From NCBI RefSeq assembly GCF_014654895.1, contig NZ_BNBE01000002.1:1178001-1242000 (forward strand): DNA of 64,000 nt, written 5' to 3'. Each line of letters opens with the position of its first letter. Position 1 is the first letter of the stretch. Both the position numbers and the translations under genes were made by a program. Below are positions 25,484 to 37,507 of this stretch, one piece after another. The stretch comes from Streptomyces filamentosus. GTDB lineage: Bacteria; Actinomycetota; Actinomycetes; Streptomycetales; Streptomycetaceae. Below the pieces are notes generated by a model. It was not told the origin of the DNA. It ran no database searches and saw only the letters and a list, made by a program, of their open reading frames with translations.

Positions 25484-26731
25484 TCATCCGGGCCATTCGA
25501 CGAGCAGGCTCCGGGGGCCGCGGAAGGAGACGTTCGCGGGGAAGTCGAAGTCCTGGTCCTCCACCAGCCGCATGTCCGGCGCTCGCTGCGCCAGCAGGTC
25601 GAGGGCGATCCGGGCTTCCATCCGCGCCAGCGGGGCCCCGATGCAGTAGTGGATGCCCTTGCCGAAGGCGAGGTGGCGGCGGGCGTCGCCCCGGTGGATG
25701 TCGAACGTCTCGGGTTCCTCGAAGTGCTTCGGGTCCCGGTTGGCCGCGCCGAGCAGGATCAGCACCTTGGCGCGGGCGGGAATCTCGACACCACCGACGT
25801 CCACCGCCCTGGTGGTGATGCGCCGCCAGGCGGGAATGCTGCTGTCGTACCGCAGGATCTCCTCGACCGCCTTGGATATGAGACCGCGGTCGGCACAGAT
25901 CGCGGCCCACTGCTCGGGATTGGACAGCAGCTGGCGGATCGCGTTCCCGGTGAAACTCGTCGTGGTCTCGTGGCCGGCGAAGCTCAGCCCGTAGGCGACG
26001 TTGGTGATGTCTTCGAGCGACAGGCTGTCGGGATTCTCCTGGCGGATCCGGATCAGGTCACTGGTGAAGTCGTCCACCGGTTCCGCAGCCCGCTTGGCGA
26101 CGAAGTTCTCGCAGTACTCCCAGTAGTTCGTCATGTTCGTGGCGATCTCGCGCTGCTCGTCCGCGCTCGGGCGTCCCCAGCTGAAGGCGATGCGGTTTCC
26201 GCACCAGCTCTTCAGCATGTCCATGTCCTCGTCGGGGAATCCGATGAACGTGAAGATCATGTACGCCGGAAGCGGGTAGGTCAGCGCGTTGACCAGGTCC
26301 ACCCGTCCGGGCCTGATGGCGTCCACCAGCTCCGTGGCCTTGGCCCAGACCTTCGGCTCCAGCGACGCGATCCGCCGCGGCGAGAAGCCCGTCATGTTGT
26401 GCTTGCGAATGCGGGTGTGCCGCGGCGGGTCGCAGTCCGACATCACCGGGTAGGCGCGGAATCCTTTCTTCAGAATTTCCTGCGCCTCTTCCGAAAGAGG
26501 GAACACCGGCTTCTGACCGACCTGCGCGGAGAAGGTACCCGGGTCCTTGAGAACGGCCTCGATGTCGTCGTACCGGGTTATCACCCACATGTCGATGGCC
26601 GATGCGTAGAACGCCGGGGTCTCCTCCCGCACCGCGGTGTGGATCGGATACGGGTCGGCGATGTAGGCGTCACCAAGCGGGTCGAAACCGTGGTGCACCG
26701 GGCACCCGGCCGTTTCGTTCGTCGGCATCAT
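25484..26731 (-). CDS. Cytochrome P450
   Basis: The 415-residue soluble P450 has the oxygen-binding I-helix FAGHETTT, ExxR in EEILRY, and heme-binding FGKGIHYCIGAPLAR with Cys363. It belongs to the bacterial class I type that takes electrons from a ferredoxin. A ferredoxin gene lies 2.8 kb away in the same cluster (29552-29875). It is divergent from the LysR-type regulator; a perfect inverted repeat 15-32 bases before its start suggests direct control by that regulator. The substrate is unknown; hydroxylation or N-oxidation of the cluster product is possible. Confidence 0.92.
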   Translation of the reverse strand: MMPTNETAGCPVHHGFDPLGDAYIADPYPIHTAVREETPAFYASAIDMWVITRYDDIEAVLKDPGTFSAQVGQKPVFPLSEEAQEILKKGFRAYPVMSDCDPPRHTRIRKHNMTGFSPRRIASLEPKVWAKATELVDAIRPGRVDLVNALTYPLPAYMIFTFIGFPDEDMDMLKSWCGNRIAFSWGRPSADEQREIATNMTNYWEYCENFVAKRAAEPVDDFTSDLIRIRQENPDSLSLEDITNVAYGLSFAGHETTTSFTGNAIRQLLSNPEQWAAICADRGLISKAVEEILRYDSSIPAWRRITTRAVDVGGVEIPARAKVLILLGAANRDPKHFEEPETFDIHRGDARRHLAFGKGIHYCIGAPLARMEARIALDLLAQRAPDMRLVEDQDFDFPANVSFRGPRSLLVEWPG

Positions 26732-26745
26732 TGCGAAACCTCCTT

Positions 26746-26763
26746 GACTTGGTGCTCCAAGTC
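26746..26763. promoter_or_regulatory. Inverted repeat, candidate LysR-type operator
   Basis: GACTTGG-TGCT-CCAAGTC is a perfect 7+7 inverted repeat in the 92-base gap between the divergent P450 and LysR-type genes. Its position is typical of a LysR autoregulation/activation site. Confidence 0.5.
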
Positions 26764-26823
26764 TCCGCCATGAGTGCCGAATTGAAAACGAAGGAATTGT
26801 GAGGTGCGTTATGGGATTCCCTA

Positions 26824-27729
26824 ATGACTGAACGGATCAGCCTTCGCCGGCTGCACGCCTTCGTGGCGTGCGCCGAGGCCGGAACCATGACGGGCGCGGC
26901 ACGGCGGCTGTTCGTGACCCAGGGCGCGGTGTCGATCGCGATCTCCCAGCTGGAACGGCAGATCGGTGTGCAACTGCTCCTGCGCTCCAAGGCGAAGGGG
27001 CTGACGCTGACCGAGGCCGGCCGGGTCCTCCTGCCCGAGGCCCGGTCCCTGCTGGCCCGGGCCGACGCGCTCCAGACGGGCATGCGCGACCTGGGGAACG
27101 CCCCTTCGGGCAGCTTGGTGATCGGCTGCTTCACCACCATCGCCCCGTTCCTCCTCCCCCGCGTCCTGGAGGAGTTCCAGGCCGCCCACCCCCAGGTGAC
27201 CCTGGACTTCGTGGAGGGCTCGCTCACCGACCTGCAACAGCTCCTGCTCGACGGGACGTGCGAGCTGGCCGTCCTCTACGGCGTCGACATCCAGGCCGGC
27301 ATCGAGTACGACACGCTGTACCCGACCCAGCCGTACGTCCTGCTGCCGCCCTCCCATCCGCTGGCCGAGAAGGGGGAGATCCGGCTCGCCGACCTCGCCG
27401 ATCACGACATGATCGCGCTGGACGTCCCGCCCAGCCTGCGTTACTTCAACGAGGTGCTGAGCTCCGCCGGGGTGTCCCCCCGCATCCGGCACCGCACGGA
27501 GAGCTTCGAGATGGTGCGCAGTCTCGTCGCCCGGGGCGTCGGCTACTCGCTGCTCATCCAGCGCCCCATCGCGGACGTCAGCTACGAGGGACGCGGTGTG
27601 GTGATCCGCCGGATCAAGGACGACATACTGCCGCTGGACGTCGTCCTGGCGCGTCCGGCAGGCGTCCGGCTGACACGTCGGGCGGACGCGTTCAGCGCGT
27701 TCTGCCGCACGTTCGCACCCCTCCGCTAG
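26824..27729 (+). CDS. LysR-family transcriptional regulator
   Basis: The 301-residue protein has an N-terminal winged helix (LRRLHAFVACAEAGTMTGAA, then VSIAISQLERQIGVQLLLR) and a periplasmic-binding-like effector domain (about 95-295, SLVIGCFTTIAPFLLP, DMIALDVPP, VARGVGYSLL). It is divergent from the P450 gene and convergent with the big leftward operon, with a strong terminator at its end. It probably controls the P450 and possibly the cluster, in response to a pathway intermediate. Confidence 0.9.
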   Translation: MTERISLRRLHAFVACAEAGTMTGAARRLFVTQGAVSIAISQLERQIGVQLLLRSKAKGLTLTEAGRVLLPEARSLLARADALQTGMRDLGNAPSGSLVIGCFTTIAPFLLPRVLEEFQAAHPQVTLDFVEGSLTDLQQLLLDGTCELAVLYGVDIQAGIEYDTLYPTQPYVLLPPSHPLAEKGEIRLADLADHDMIALDVPPSLRYFNEVLSSAGVSPRIRHRTESFEMVRSLVARGVGYSLLIQRPIADVSYEGRGVVIRRIKDDILPLDVVLARPAGVRLTRRADAFSAFCRTFAPLR

Positions 27730-27789
27730 GAGGCGGGCGGTCGCCGGGACACGGCGGCCGCCCGTGCGGACCCGGGCCCGCACGCGCGA

Positions 27790-27819
27790 CTCCCCCGCTC
27801 CGCGTGCGGAGCGGGGGAG
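27790..27819. terminator. Strong bidirectional terminator
   Basis: Fourteen-base perfect arms CTCCCCCGCTCCGC and GCGGAGCGGGGGAG are separated by GT. It separates the converging LysR-type gene and the serA end of the leftward operon. Confidence 0.8.
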
Positions 27820-27899
27820 CACGGGTGCGGCAGGCGCCGGGGCGGGGGGGGGGAGGGGCCGCGGGCCGGCCGCGGGCGGGGGACGGCGGGCGCCGTCCG

Positions 27900-29486
27900 C
27901 TACGGCATGAGGCGGACGAAGCCTGCGGACGCCTCGTCGAGCGCCGACACGATGCTGCTCACCACGGTCTCGGGGACGTCGACGTCGACGGACATGGCCG
28001 CCATCGCCCGGCCGCCGGACCGGACGACCTCCATGTCGGCGATGTTGACGCCGGCACCGCCCAGGATCTGCCCGGCCTTTCCGATCGCCCCGGGTTCGTC
28101 GGAGTACCAGAGGAAGAGCATGCGTTCGGTGAGGTCCAGGTCGATGACGCACTCGCCGATCTCGACCAGCTTGTGGGTGCCCTTCCGGGCGGACAGCGCG
28201 CCGGCGACGACCAGGGGGCTGCCGTCCGGCAGCACACCGCGGAGGGCGACGGCGTCGCGGTGGTCGAAGCTCTCGGAGCTGGTCGAGAAGCGTACGGAGA
28301 CGCCGAGCTCACGGGCGAGTTCCGACGCGTTCACCAGCGAGGGTTTCGTGGGGACGAGTGCGGCGAGGACCCCTCTGAGCGCGGCGGCCTCCAGTACCGT
28401 GACGTCACGTCGGGTCACCTCGCCGCGGACCTCGATCTCCAGGTGCGTGGCGGCACGGCGCCCCGCGAGCTCGGTGAAGACGTGGCCGAGGTCGTCGGCG
28501 AGTGCCAGGTAGGGATGGACCTCCTCCGCGACGGGGCCTCCCGGGGCGTTCACCGCGTCGGGCACGAGCTCCCCCGCGAGGGCCCGGCGCACCGAGTGGG
28601 CGACGGAGGTCCCGGCCTTCTCCTGGGCCTCGTGGGTGGAGGCGCCGAGGTGCGGGGTGACCACCACGTTGCCGAGGCCGAACAGCGGGGAGGCGGTGCA
28701 CGGCTCCACCGCGAAGACATCGATCCCGGCCCCCGCGACCCGTCCGTCCTTCAACGCGGCGGCCAGCGCCTCCTCGTCGACGATGCCGCCGCGCGCCGCG
28801 TTCACGATCCGTACGGACCGCTTGACGAGACCCAGCTCCCGCTCGCCGACGAAGCCCACCGTCTCCGGCGTCCTCGGCAGGTGCACGGTGACGAAGTCGG
28901 ACTCCCGCAGGAGCGTGTCGAGCGGAACGAGGCGTGCGCCCGCGTGCAGGGCCCGCTCCTCCGTGGCGTACGGATCGTGGGCGAGGACCCGCATGCCGAA
29001 CGCGGACATCCTCCGGGCCACCAGGGTGCCGATGCGGCCGAGACCGATGACTCCCAGGGTCTTGTCGGCCAGTTCGACGCCGATGTACCTCTGCCGGTCC
29101 CACTCCCCGCTCTTGAGCGAGAAGTCGGCCTGCGGGATGGCGCGTGCCGTGGACAACAGGAGTCCGCAGGTGAGTTCGGCGGCGCTGACGACGTTGGACA
29201 GGGGGGCGTTGACGACCAGGACGCCGGCCTTCGTTGCCGCGGGGACGTCGACGTTGTCCAGGCCGACGCCGGCCCGCGCGACGACCTTGAGGCGGCGGCC
29301 GGCATCGATCACCTGGGCGTCCACACGGGTCGCGCTGCGCACCAGAAGGGCGTCCGCGTGGGCGACGGCGGACAGCAGGGCCGGCCGGTCGGTCCCGTCG
29401 CAGTGCCGGACGTCGAAGTCCGGACCGAGCGCGGTGACCGTGGTGGGCGAGAGCTCTTCGGCGATGAGGACGATGGGCTTGGCCAT
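27900..29486 (-). CDS. serA: D-3-phosphoglycerate dehydrogenase
   Basis: The 528-residue protein is the long actinobacterial form of SerA, the first enzyme of serine synthesis. It has a substrate domain, an NAD-binding domain (GVIGLGRIGTLVA), catalytic Arg in NAARGGIVDE and His in TPHLGASTHEA, an allosteric substrate-binding domain (about 320-450) and a C-terminal ACT domain (RMLFLWYSDEPGAIGKAG). It is the last gene of the leftward operon, 65 bases after the ferredoxin. A second serA inside a biosynthetic operon suggests a demand for serine (or glycine made from it) or a feedback-resistant copy; the genome's other serA is not visible here. Confidence 0.9.
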   Translation of the reverse strand: MAKPIVLIAEELSPTTVTALGPDFDVRHCDGTDRPALLSAVAHADALLVRSATRVDAQVIDAGRRLKVVARAGVGLDNVDVPAATKAGVLVVNAPLSNVVSAAELTCGLLLSTARAIPQADFSLKSGEWDRQRYIGVELADKTLGVIGLGRIGTLVARRMSAFGMRVLAHDPYATEERALHAGARLVPLDTLLRESDFVTVHLPRTPETVGFVGERELGLVKRSVRIVNAARGGIVDEEALAAALKDGRVAGAGIDVFAVEPCTASPLFGLGNVVVTPHLGASTHEAQEKAGTSVAHSVRRALAGELVPDAVNAPGGPVAEEVHPYLALADDLGHVFTELAGRRAATHLEIEVRGEVTRRDVTVLEAAALRGVLAALVPTKPSLVNASELARELGVSVRFSTSSESFDHRDAVALRGVLPDGSPLVVAGALSARKGTHKLVEIGECVIDLDLTERMLFLWYSDEPGAIGKAGQILGGAGVNIADMEVVRSGGRAMAAMSVDVDVPETVVSSIVSALDEASAGFVRLMP

Positions 29487-29551
29487 GGGGAGGACTCGAT
29501 CCGTGGAAGGCTCGTGGGACGGAAGGGGAAGGAGGGACCGCGCGGGACGGC

Positions 29552-29875
29552 TCAGGTCCGGGACGGCACGGGCACGGCGTCGACCACCGCGTGGTCCGCC
29601 GCGAGCGGGGCGTGGTCACGCGAACCGCCGGGCAGACCCAGACCGTCGAAGACCTCGCGGTCCGCGACGCGGTACTCGCTGAACGCCTCCGGGAGGTCGT
29701 CCTCGTAGAAGACCGCTTCGACCGGGCAGACCGGCTCGCACGCCCCGCAGTCGACGCACTCGTCCGGCTGGATGTACATCTTGCGCGGGCCCTCGTAGAT
29801 GCAGTCCACCGGGCACTCGTCCAGGCATGCCTTGTCCTTGATGTCCACGCAGGGCTGAGCGATGACATATGCCAT
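29552..29875 (-). CDS. 7Fe ferredoxin
   Basis: The 107-residue protein is an FdxA-type ferredoxin with [3Fe-4S] and [4Fe-4S] clusters: Cys9, Cys17, Cys21 and Cys25 in the first part (PCVDIKDKACLDECPVDC), then Cys40, Cys43, Cys46 and Cys50 (DECVDCGACEPVCPVEA). It lies between KorB and SerA in the leftward operon. It should accept electrons from the KorAB oxidoreductase, and could pass them to the cluster P450; this coupling is inferred from gene order. Confidence 0.92.
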   Translation of the reverse strand: MAYVIAQPCVDIKDKACLDECPVDCIYEGPRKMYIQPDECVDCGACEPVCPVEAVFYEDDLPEAFSEYRVADREVFDGLGLPGGSRDHAPLAADHAVVDAVPVPSRT

Positions 29876-29928
29876 GAGGGTTTTCTCCGGTGTCAGTGGT
29901 CCGTCGGGTGTCATTGGTCCGTCGGGTG

Positions 29929-32832
<2,904 letters not shown>

Positions 32833-32836
<4 letters not shown>

Positions 32837-33696
32837 GCGGCACCGGTCCCGGTCGTGCCCCGCGGAGAAGCCGCGGGCGTCTCGTGGAATCCGGCGGCAC
32901 TGTCCCAGACCTCGGCGACGGAGCCGTCCTCCAGCCGGACGAGCCGGTGGCCGGCAGGGGCTCCGAGCGGCCGAGCACCCGGGATGTCCCGCGGCGTGGA
33001 GGCCACCAGAGCCAGCCGGACGTCCGACGCGCGGGTGAACTCCGGGCCGTCCGTGCCGACGACCAGCAGGTTCCCGACGGTGGCCAGCTCGATGCCGTCG
33101 GGGGCGTCCGCCTGGAGGCGGGTGTCGCGGTCCAGACCGAGGGCCGTCTCGTAGAGGCGGACGAGGGAGGCGAACATGCTCCGGCTCACCGCCTTGCGCA
33201 GGAGCAGCCGCGCCCCCGGCCGTCCCGATCGCCGGAGCTCCGGGGGACGGGGCTGCTCACCCGGGTTCGGACGGTGCTCCACGAGTTCGGCGATCGCCCC
33301 GTCGGGGAAGCGGACGCGGGCGCGGGCGCCCGGCAGAATCCGCTCGGGGGGCTCCAGCACGGTGGCACCGACCTGGTCCAGCCGGCCCAGCGCGCCGTCG
33401 AGCGAGGGCACGATCACGGAGTAGGCCGTCCGGCGCTGGATGTCGGTGAAGGGCCGGGCGCTGGCGATCAGGAGCATGTTCCCGACCGCGGCGAGTTCGA
33501 GCCCGCCGAAGTCGGGGATCGGCATCCTCAGGTCCGCGGGGGTCCCGGTGAGCCGTTCGTAGGAGCGGATCCGCTCGTCGAGGACCGAGACGTGGATCAG
33601 GGAGCGGGCCAGCAGGCGCGGGCCCGGCAGCAGGGCGGAATCGGGCGTCGTGCGGAACCAGCGGTCCGGCAGCGCCGCCGCGGGGACAGTGGGCAT
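32833..33696 (-). CDS. VOC-superfamily (glyoxalase/dioxygenase-like) protein
   Basis: The 287-residue protein appears to hold two vicinal-oxygen-chelate modules: SLIHVSVLDERIRSYERLTG with GGLELAAVGNMLLIA and FPDGAIAELVEHRP in the first half, and MFASLVRLYETALGL with GIELATVGNLLVVG and LEDGSVAEVWDS in the second. Such proteins are dioxygenases, isomerases or antibiotic-binding resistance proteins. The metal-ligand His/Glu set is not clearly complete in either half, so sequestration (self-resistance) or a scaffold role is as likely as catalysis. It is coupled on both sides: 4-base gap from the acyltransferase and 4-base overlap with korA. Confidence 0.7.
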
Positions 33697-33700
33697 CGCG

Positions 33701-35041
33701 TCAGGACTCCTTCACGGGGGGCGACGTGGGATCGCCCCACCATCGCTGGACGGTGAGTCCCCAGGACTCCAGCTCCCCGCCGACGAGGCGGCGCAAGGAC
33801 GTGGCGTCGCCGAAGCGGTCGGGGATGCCGGTCACAGTCACGGTCAGCCGGTCGCCGGTCCGGAGGAGGCAGAGCGAGGCGCGCAGGCGGGCCCGGTCCG
33901 GCAGCACGCCCGGCACGTTCATGGTGCGGACGGCGATGCCGGCGGCCTCCTGCCCGGTGAACCGGGCGATCGCCTCGGGGGTCCGGCCGAAGTTGGAGGC
34001 GACGACGGTGGTCTGCTGTGCCCCGGGGTTCTTGAGCCGGTGGGCGTGGCGCTCCGGGAGGAGGTGCCACAGGGGTTCCGGGACGAGGGTGCCGCTGTGC
34101 TCGCCCGTGGCGCGGAGCAGTTCCTTCGTCGCCTGCCGGGTCCGCCGGAGGCTCCGGTGCCGGGCGGGGCCGCCGGGCACGGTCAACGGCATCACGACCA
34201 GGGCGTTGGCTCGGGCGTCCTGGCCGGACCGCCGCAGGCTCACGGGGATGCCCACGTCGAACGGTTCGGACGGGTCGCCCTCCCCCGCCGCCCGGACGAG
34301 GTTGGCGGCGATCTCGACGAAGAGGCTGTTGGTCGTCCCGCCGAACGCGTCCGCCTGCTGCTCCCACCGGGCGGCGTCCGTCTCGAAGATCGCCGAGGTG
34401 AAGAACCGCGGCGCGGCCGGGAGTTCGGGGCGGGCCGGGGCCGGGGGCCGCAGTGCGGTCCTGATGCGGGCGAGCCGGTCAGGGTCGGCCAGGGTCGCCG
34501 GGAGCCAGCGCGCGGCGGCCAGGCCGCCGTGGAGCGTCTGCCGTGCCAGGTCGACCAGGTCGTCGAGCGGTCCCGGCCCGGCGGACGGGCGGTGGGTGCC
34601 GTCCCCGCCCGAGCCGATGGCGCGGAAGATGCCGAGCCCGTCGCAGCGGAAGTGGGGCACCGTCAGCGAGACGAGTGTGCCCTCGCCGTACGGGGCGGCG
34701 GCGAGCCGCCACAGGGCGGAACTCCCGGGCGGGAGCGGCGCCTTGACCTGGATGTCGATCCAGTCGGTCAGGGTGGCGTCGGTCAGCGGCGTCGACGTGG
34801 TGGCGAGGGCTTCCTGGTTCCTGGCGGGCACCCAGCTGCGGCGGCCCCCGGGAACGGTCGAGCTCCGGGCGCGGCGGCTCAGCCACCCCTGGTCGAGCCC
34901 GTCCCACGCGGCGTTCAGCGCGGTGACGGGCACCGGGTCCCGGAAGGTCCACAGCACCTGCACGATCCTGCTGGAGCCGAGTGTGTCGGCGGCGCGGTGG
35001 AGCATCTCGTCGGTGGGGTTGAGGCGGACGGTGGCCGTCAT
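33701..35041 (-). CDS. Condensation-fold acyltransferase (WS/DGAT or C-domain-like)
   Basis: The 446-residue protein resembles the CoA-dependent acyltransferase superfamily that includes wax-ester synthases and NRPS condensation domains: a single HxxxDG active site (VPHFRCDGLGIF, His130/Asp134), an early DEMLHRAADTLGSSR, and a late ALVVMPLTVPGGPARHRSLR and VASNFGRTPEAI. Stand-alone members join acyl-CoA or carrier-bound acids to amines or alcohols. In this operon it is a good candidate for acylating the hydrazine-type nitrogen or coupling two building blocks. It overlaps the DAO gene by 4 bases. No carrier protein was found in the window. Confidence 0.75.
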   Translation of the reverse strand: MTATVRLNPTDEMLHRAADTLGSSRIVQVLWTFRDPVPVTALNAAWDGLDQGWLSRRARSSTVPGGRRSWVPARNQEALATTSTPLTDATLTDWIDIQVKAPLPPGSSALWRLAAAPYGEGTLVSLTVPHFRCDGLGIFRAIGSGGDGTHRPSAGPGPLDDLVDLARQTLHGGLAAARWLPATLADPDRLARIRTALRPPAPARPELPAAPRFFTSAIFETDAARWEQQADAFGGTTNSLFVEIAANLVRAAGEGDPSEPFDVGIPVSLRRSGQDARANALVVMPLTVPGGPARHRSLRRTRQATKELLRATGEHSGTLVPEPLWHLLPERHAHRLKNPGAQQTTVVASNFGRTPEAIARFTGQEAAGIAVRTMNVPGVLPDRARLRASLCLLRTGDRLTVTVTGIPDRFGDATSLRRLVGGELESWGLTVQRWWGDPTSPPVKES

Positions 35042-36123
35042 CGGGCGGCCACCTCCTGGAGGCGGGCGGCCGCGAGTTCACCGATGCTCGGCGCCAGTTT
35101 GAATCCGCCGCCGTTCCAGCCGGTCGCGGTGACGAGACCGCCGAGTTCGGTTCGGACGGTGACCTCGCCGAGCCCGGTCGGCGACGTCGCGTCGTACGCG
35201 GTGACGCCGCCGGCGACCGGGGCCGAGGCCAGGTGCGGGTAGCGGTGGCGGACGACCGCGCGGACGCGCTCCTCCTCCTGCGCCGTCACGCCCGGCCGGA
35301 CGGTCTCGGGGACGTCGGTCTCCTGTGAGGAGACCCCCGCGAGGACCAGGGAATCCGAGCCCCACGGGCGCAGCCAGGCGCCCGTGGTGGCGTCCACCAG
35401 GGTGGGGAGCGTGGTGAGACCCGCCGGTTCGCCGACCCGGAACAGGCAGTAGCGGACGGCCCTGGTGCGCAGGGGCAGGTGGACGCCGGCGCTCGCGGCC
35501 AGGGAGGTGCTGCCCGTGCCTGCCGCCAGCAGGACGGCCCGGGCGTGCACCGGCCCGGCGGTGGTGTGGACTCCGGTGGCGCGCGAGCCGGACGTGAGCA
35601 GGTGGGTGGCGCGGGCCGGGACCAGCTGGAGCCCGGGGCCCGCGTCGCGTGCCATGGCGTGGGCCACCGGTCCGACGGGCAGCCAGCCGGCGTTCGGTTC
35701 GTGGACCGCGACCAGGTCGTCGGGCACGTCGAGGGCGGGGAAGCGGGTGGCGAGGTCGTGCGCGGTGAGGATCTCCGCCTCGTGTCCGGCGCTGCGGAGG
35801 TCCGCGACCGCGGCGGCGGCCTGCGGGAGGTCGCCGCGCGCCACGAGGCTCAGGCTGCCCTGCCGCCGGATCGCGGGCCAGGTCCCACGGTGGCCCCGGC
35901 GCAGGTAGAGGTCCAAGCCGGCGGCGGCCGACCGCCGCCGGGACGCGGACAGGTCGAAGGCGCGGACCAGCCCGCCGGAGGCGCCCGTGGCGCCTCCGGC
36001 GATGCCTGCCGGGTCGATGACGGCGACGGCGAGACCGCGGGCGCCCAGCCTCTCGGCCGTGGCGAGCCCGATGATCCCGCCACCGACGACGGCGACATCG
36101 GCGGTGGGGGCGGACCGGGTCAC
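35038..36123 (-). CDS. DAO-family FAD-dependent oxidase
   Basis: The 361-residue flavoprotein has the FAD dinucleotide motif VAVVGGGIIGLATAERLGA, then GGATGASGGLVRAFD, the middle VLLAAGTGSTSLA, and the C-terminal TGWNGGGFKLAPSIGELAA typical of the glycine/D-amino acid oxidase family. Its start overlaps the end of the N-hydroxylase gene by 4 bases. In known hydrazine pathways a DAO-type enzyme encoded next to the lysine N-hydroxylase oxidises the C-N bond of the lysine-derived hydrazine, releasing a hydrazino acid and an aminoadipate semialdehyde. That role fits here by context. Confidence 0.85.
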   Translation of the reverse strand: MTRSAPTADVAVVGGGIIGLATAERLGARGLAVAVIDPAGIAGGATGASGGLVRAFDLSASRRRSAAAGLDLYLRRGHRGTWPAIRRQGSLSLVARGDLPQAAAAVADLRSAGHEAEILTAHDLATRFPALDVPDDLVAVHEPNAGWLPVGPVAHAMARDAGPGLQLVPARATHLLTSGSRATGVHTTAGPVHARAVLLAAGTGSTSLAASAGVHLPLRTRAVRYCLFRVGEPAGLTTLPTLVDATTGAWLRPWGSDSLVLAGVSSQETDVPETVRPGVTAQEEERVRAVVRHRYPHLASAPVAGGVTAYDATSPTGLGEVTVRTELGGLVTATGWNGGGFKLAPSIGELAAARLQEVAAR

Positions 36124-37442
36124 GGTGCGATCCCGGCGGCCAGCAGCTTCTCGTGGTCGTGGCTCAGGATCGAGTCGACGATGTCGGTCGCCCGCACCGA
36201 GAGCATGGCCAGCGCGCCTGCGTCGCCCATGCCGTGACTCGCCTCGCAGAGCCCGTTGAGGTAGACCTTGAGGGGCCTCGGGGTGCCGGCCTCCGTCTTC
36301 AGCTCGATCGAGTAGTCCCGCGCGACGACGGGAGTTCCTTCCTCGTCGAGCGGCAGACGATGGGCGATGCCCTCCAGGAGCGGGTGGTACGGCTCGTCGC
36401 CCGGTTCGGCGCCGAAGTCCCTGAAGCCGGTCGCCAGGATGACGACGTCGGTGTCGAGGGTCTCCTCGGTGAGGTGGTTGATGTCGCGCAGGACCATCCG
36501 GTGCCCCTGGCCGTGCGGCCTGCTGATGACGGCCTCCCGGAAGGGCCGCATCACGAGCCGGTCGGAGCCGGTCAGGTCGTACTCGCGCTGCACGCCGACG
36601 AGGCGGTCGATCACGTCCTGGTCGCAGGCCGCGTAGTTGATGGACCTCAGTTCGTCGCGCAGGCGGCGCTTCTTGGCGCTGGGCAGCGGGTGGAAGTAGT
36701 CCACGAACTCGGGCAGGAACACCTGCCTGCTGTAGGGGCTGGTGTCCTTGAGCCGGAACCCGATGCTGCGGTGGACCGCGGTCACCTGCCGCACGTTGGG
36801 GCGGCCCAGCAGGTCGAGGATGATCTCGATCGCGCTCTGGCTCGCCCCGACGACGGCGACCCGGATCGCCTTGTCCTTGAAGCGCTCCATGGAGGAGAGG
36901 TACTGGGTGGAGTGGAAGACGCTCTCCCCCAGGCCCTTCTGGAACGCGTAGGGGATCCGGGGCGAGCGCCCGGTGCCCACGGAGACGCTGCGGCCGAGGT
37001 AGCGGCCGCCGTCGTCGGTGTCGACGCAGAACAGCTCGCTGCCGTCGTCGCCCTCGACGAGCGAGAGGTTCACGGCCGACCGGCCGTAGTCCACCTGGTC
37101 GCGGAACGCCTCGGCGACCCAGGCGAGGTAGCCCGAGTACTCCCTGCGCAGCGGGAACTTGGCGTTCAGGTGGAGGTAGTCCGTCAGATCACCGCGCGCG
37201 GCGAGGTACTTGACGAAGGTGTGCGGGCTGTCCGGGTTGCGCTGCATGGCCAGGTCGCGGAAGGGGTTGTTCTGGATGTCCGCGCCCGGGAGGAGCTGTT
37301 CTTGCTGCCACTGGAACTCGGGGGCCCGCTCGATGAAGTGGGCGAGGCCGGCGCGGCCGCGCTCTTCGAGCGCGACCGCCAGGGAGAGGTTCGCGGGTCC
37401 GAACCCCACTCCCAGCACCGGGTGGATCTCATGGGTTGTCAC
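36120..37442 (-). CDS. L-lysine N6- (or ornithine N5-) monooxygenase
   Basis: The 440-residue flavin N-monooxygenase matches IucD/PvdA/SidA enzymes: FAD motif GVGFGPANLS (11-20), WQQEQLLPGADIQNNPFRDL, the substrate region DSPHTFVKYLAARG, NADPH motif VAVVGASQSAIE (about 195-206) and C-terminal DVVILATGFRDF. It makes an N-hydroxylated side-chain amine from NADPH and O2. No siderophore NRPS or NIS synthetase lies nearby. Instead it sits with a cupin, a MetRS-like protein and a DAO oxidase, the partners of lysine N6-hydroxylases in hydrazine biosynthesis. Lysine over ornithine is inferred from that context. Confidence 0.9.
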   Translation of the reverse strand: MTTHEIHPVLGVGFGPANLSLAVALEERGRAGLAHFIERAPEFQWQQEQLLPGADIQNNPFRDLAMQRNPDSPHTFVKYLAARGDLTDYLHLNAKFPLRREYSGYLAWVAEAFRDQVDYGRSAVNLSLVEGDDGSELFCVDTDDGGRYLGRSVSVGTGRSPRIPYAFQKGLGESVFHSTQYLSSMERFKDKAIRVAVVGASQSAIEIILDLLGRPNVRQVTAVHRSIGFRLKDTSPYSRQVFLPEFVDYFHPLPSAKKRRLRDELRSINYAACDQDVIDRLVGVQREYDLTGSDRLVMRPFREAVISRPHGQGHRMVLRDINHLTEETLDTDVVILATGFRDFGAEPGDEPYHPLLEGIAHRLPLDEEGTPVVARDYSIELKTEAGTPRPLKVYLNGLCEASHGMGDAGALAMLSVRATDIVDSILSHDHEKLLAAGIAP

Positions 37443-37507
37443 GGTTCACGCATCCTCGACTCGTCGTGCATGCAGGAACGTCGTTGCGGGAGGGACGGGT
37501 CCGGAGG

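Noticed and set aside
27840..27870. Run of G residues (27840s) as a special structure or G-quadruplex regulator
   Set aside because: It lies after a terminator between convergent genes; a G-run in such DNA is expected and no function can be supported.
26868..29708. Open plus-strand frame of about 950 codons over LysR and serA
   Set aside because: No homology; the LysR-type and SerA proteins in other frames explain the region, and a terminator lies inside it.
36120..37442. N-hydroxylase as part of a siderophore cluster
   Set aside because: No NRPS, NIS synthetase, acetyltransferase or siderophore transporter is present nearby.
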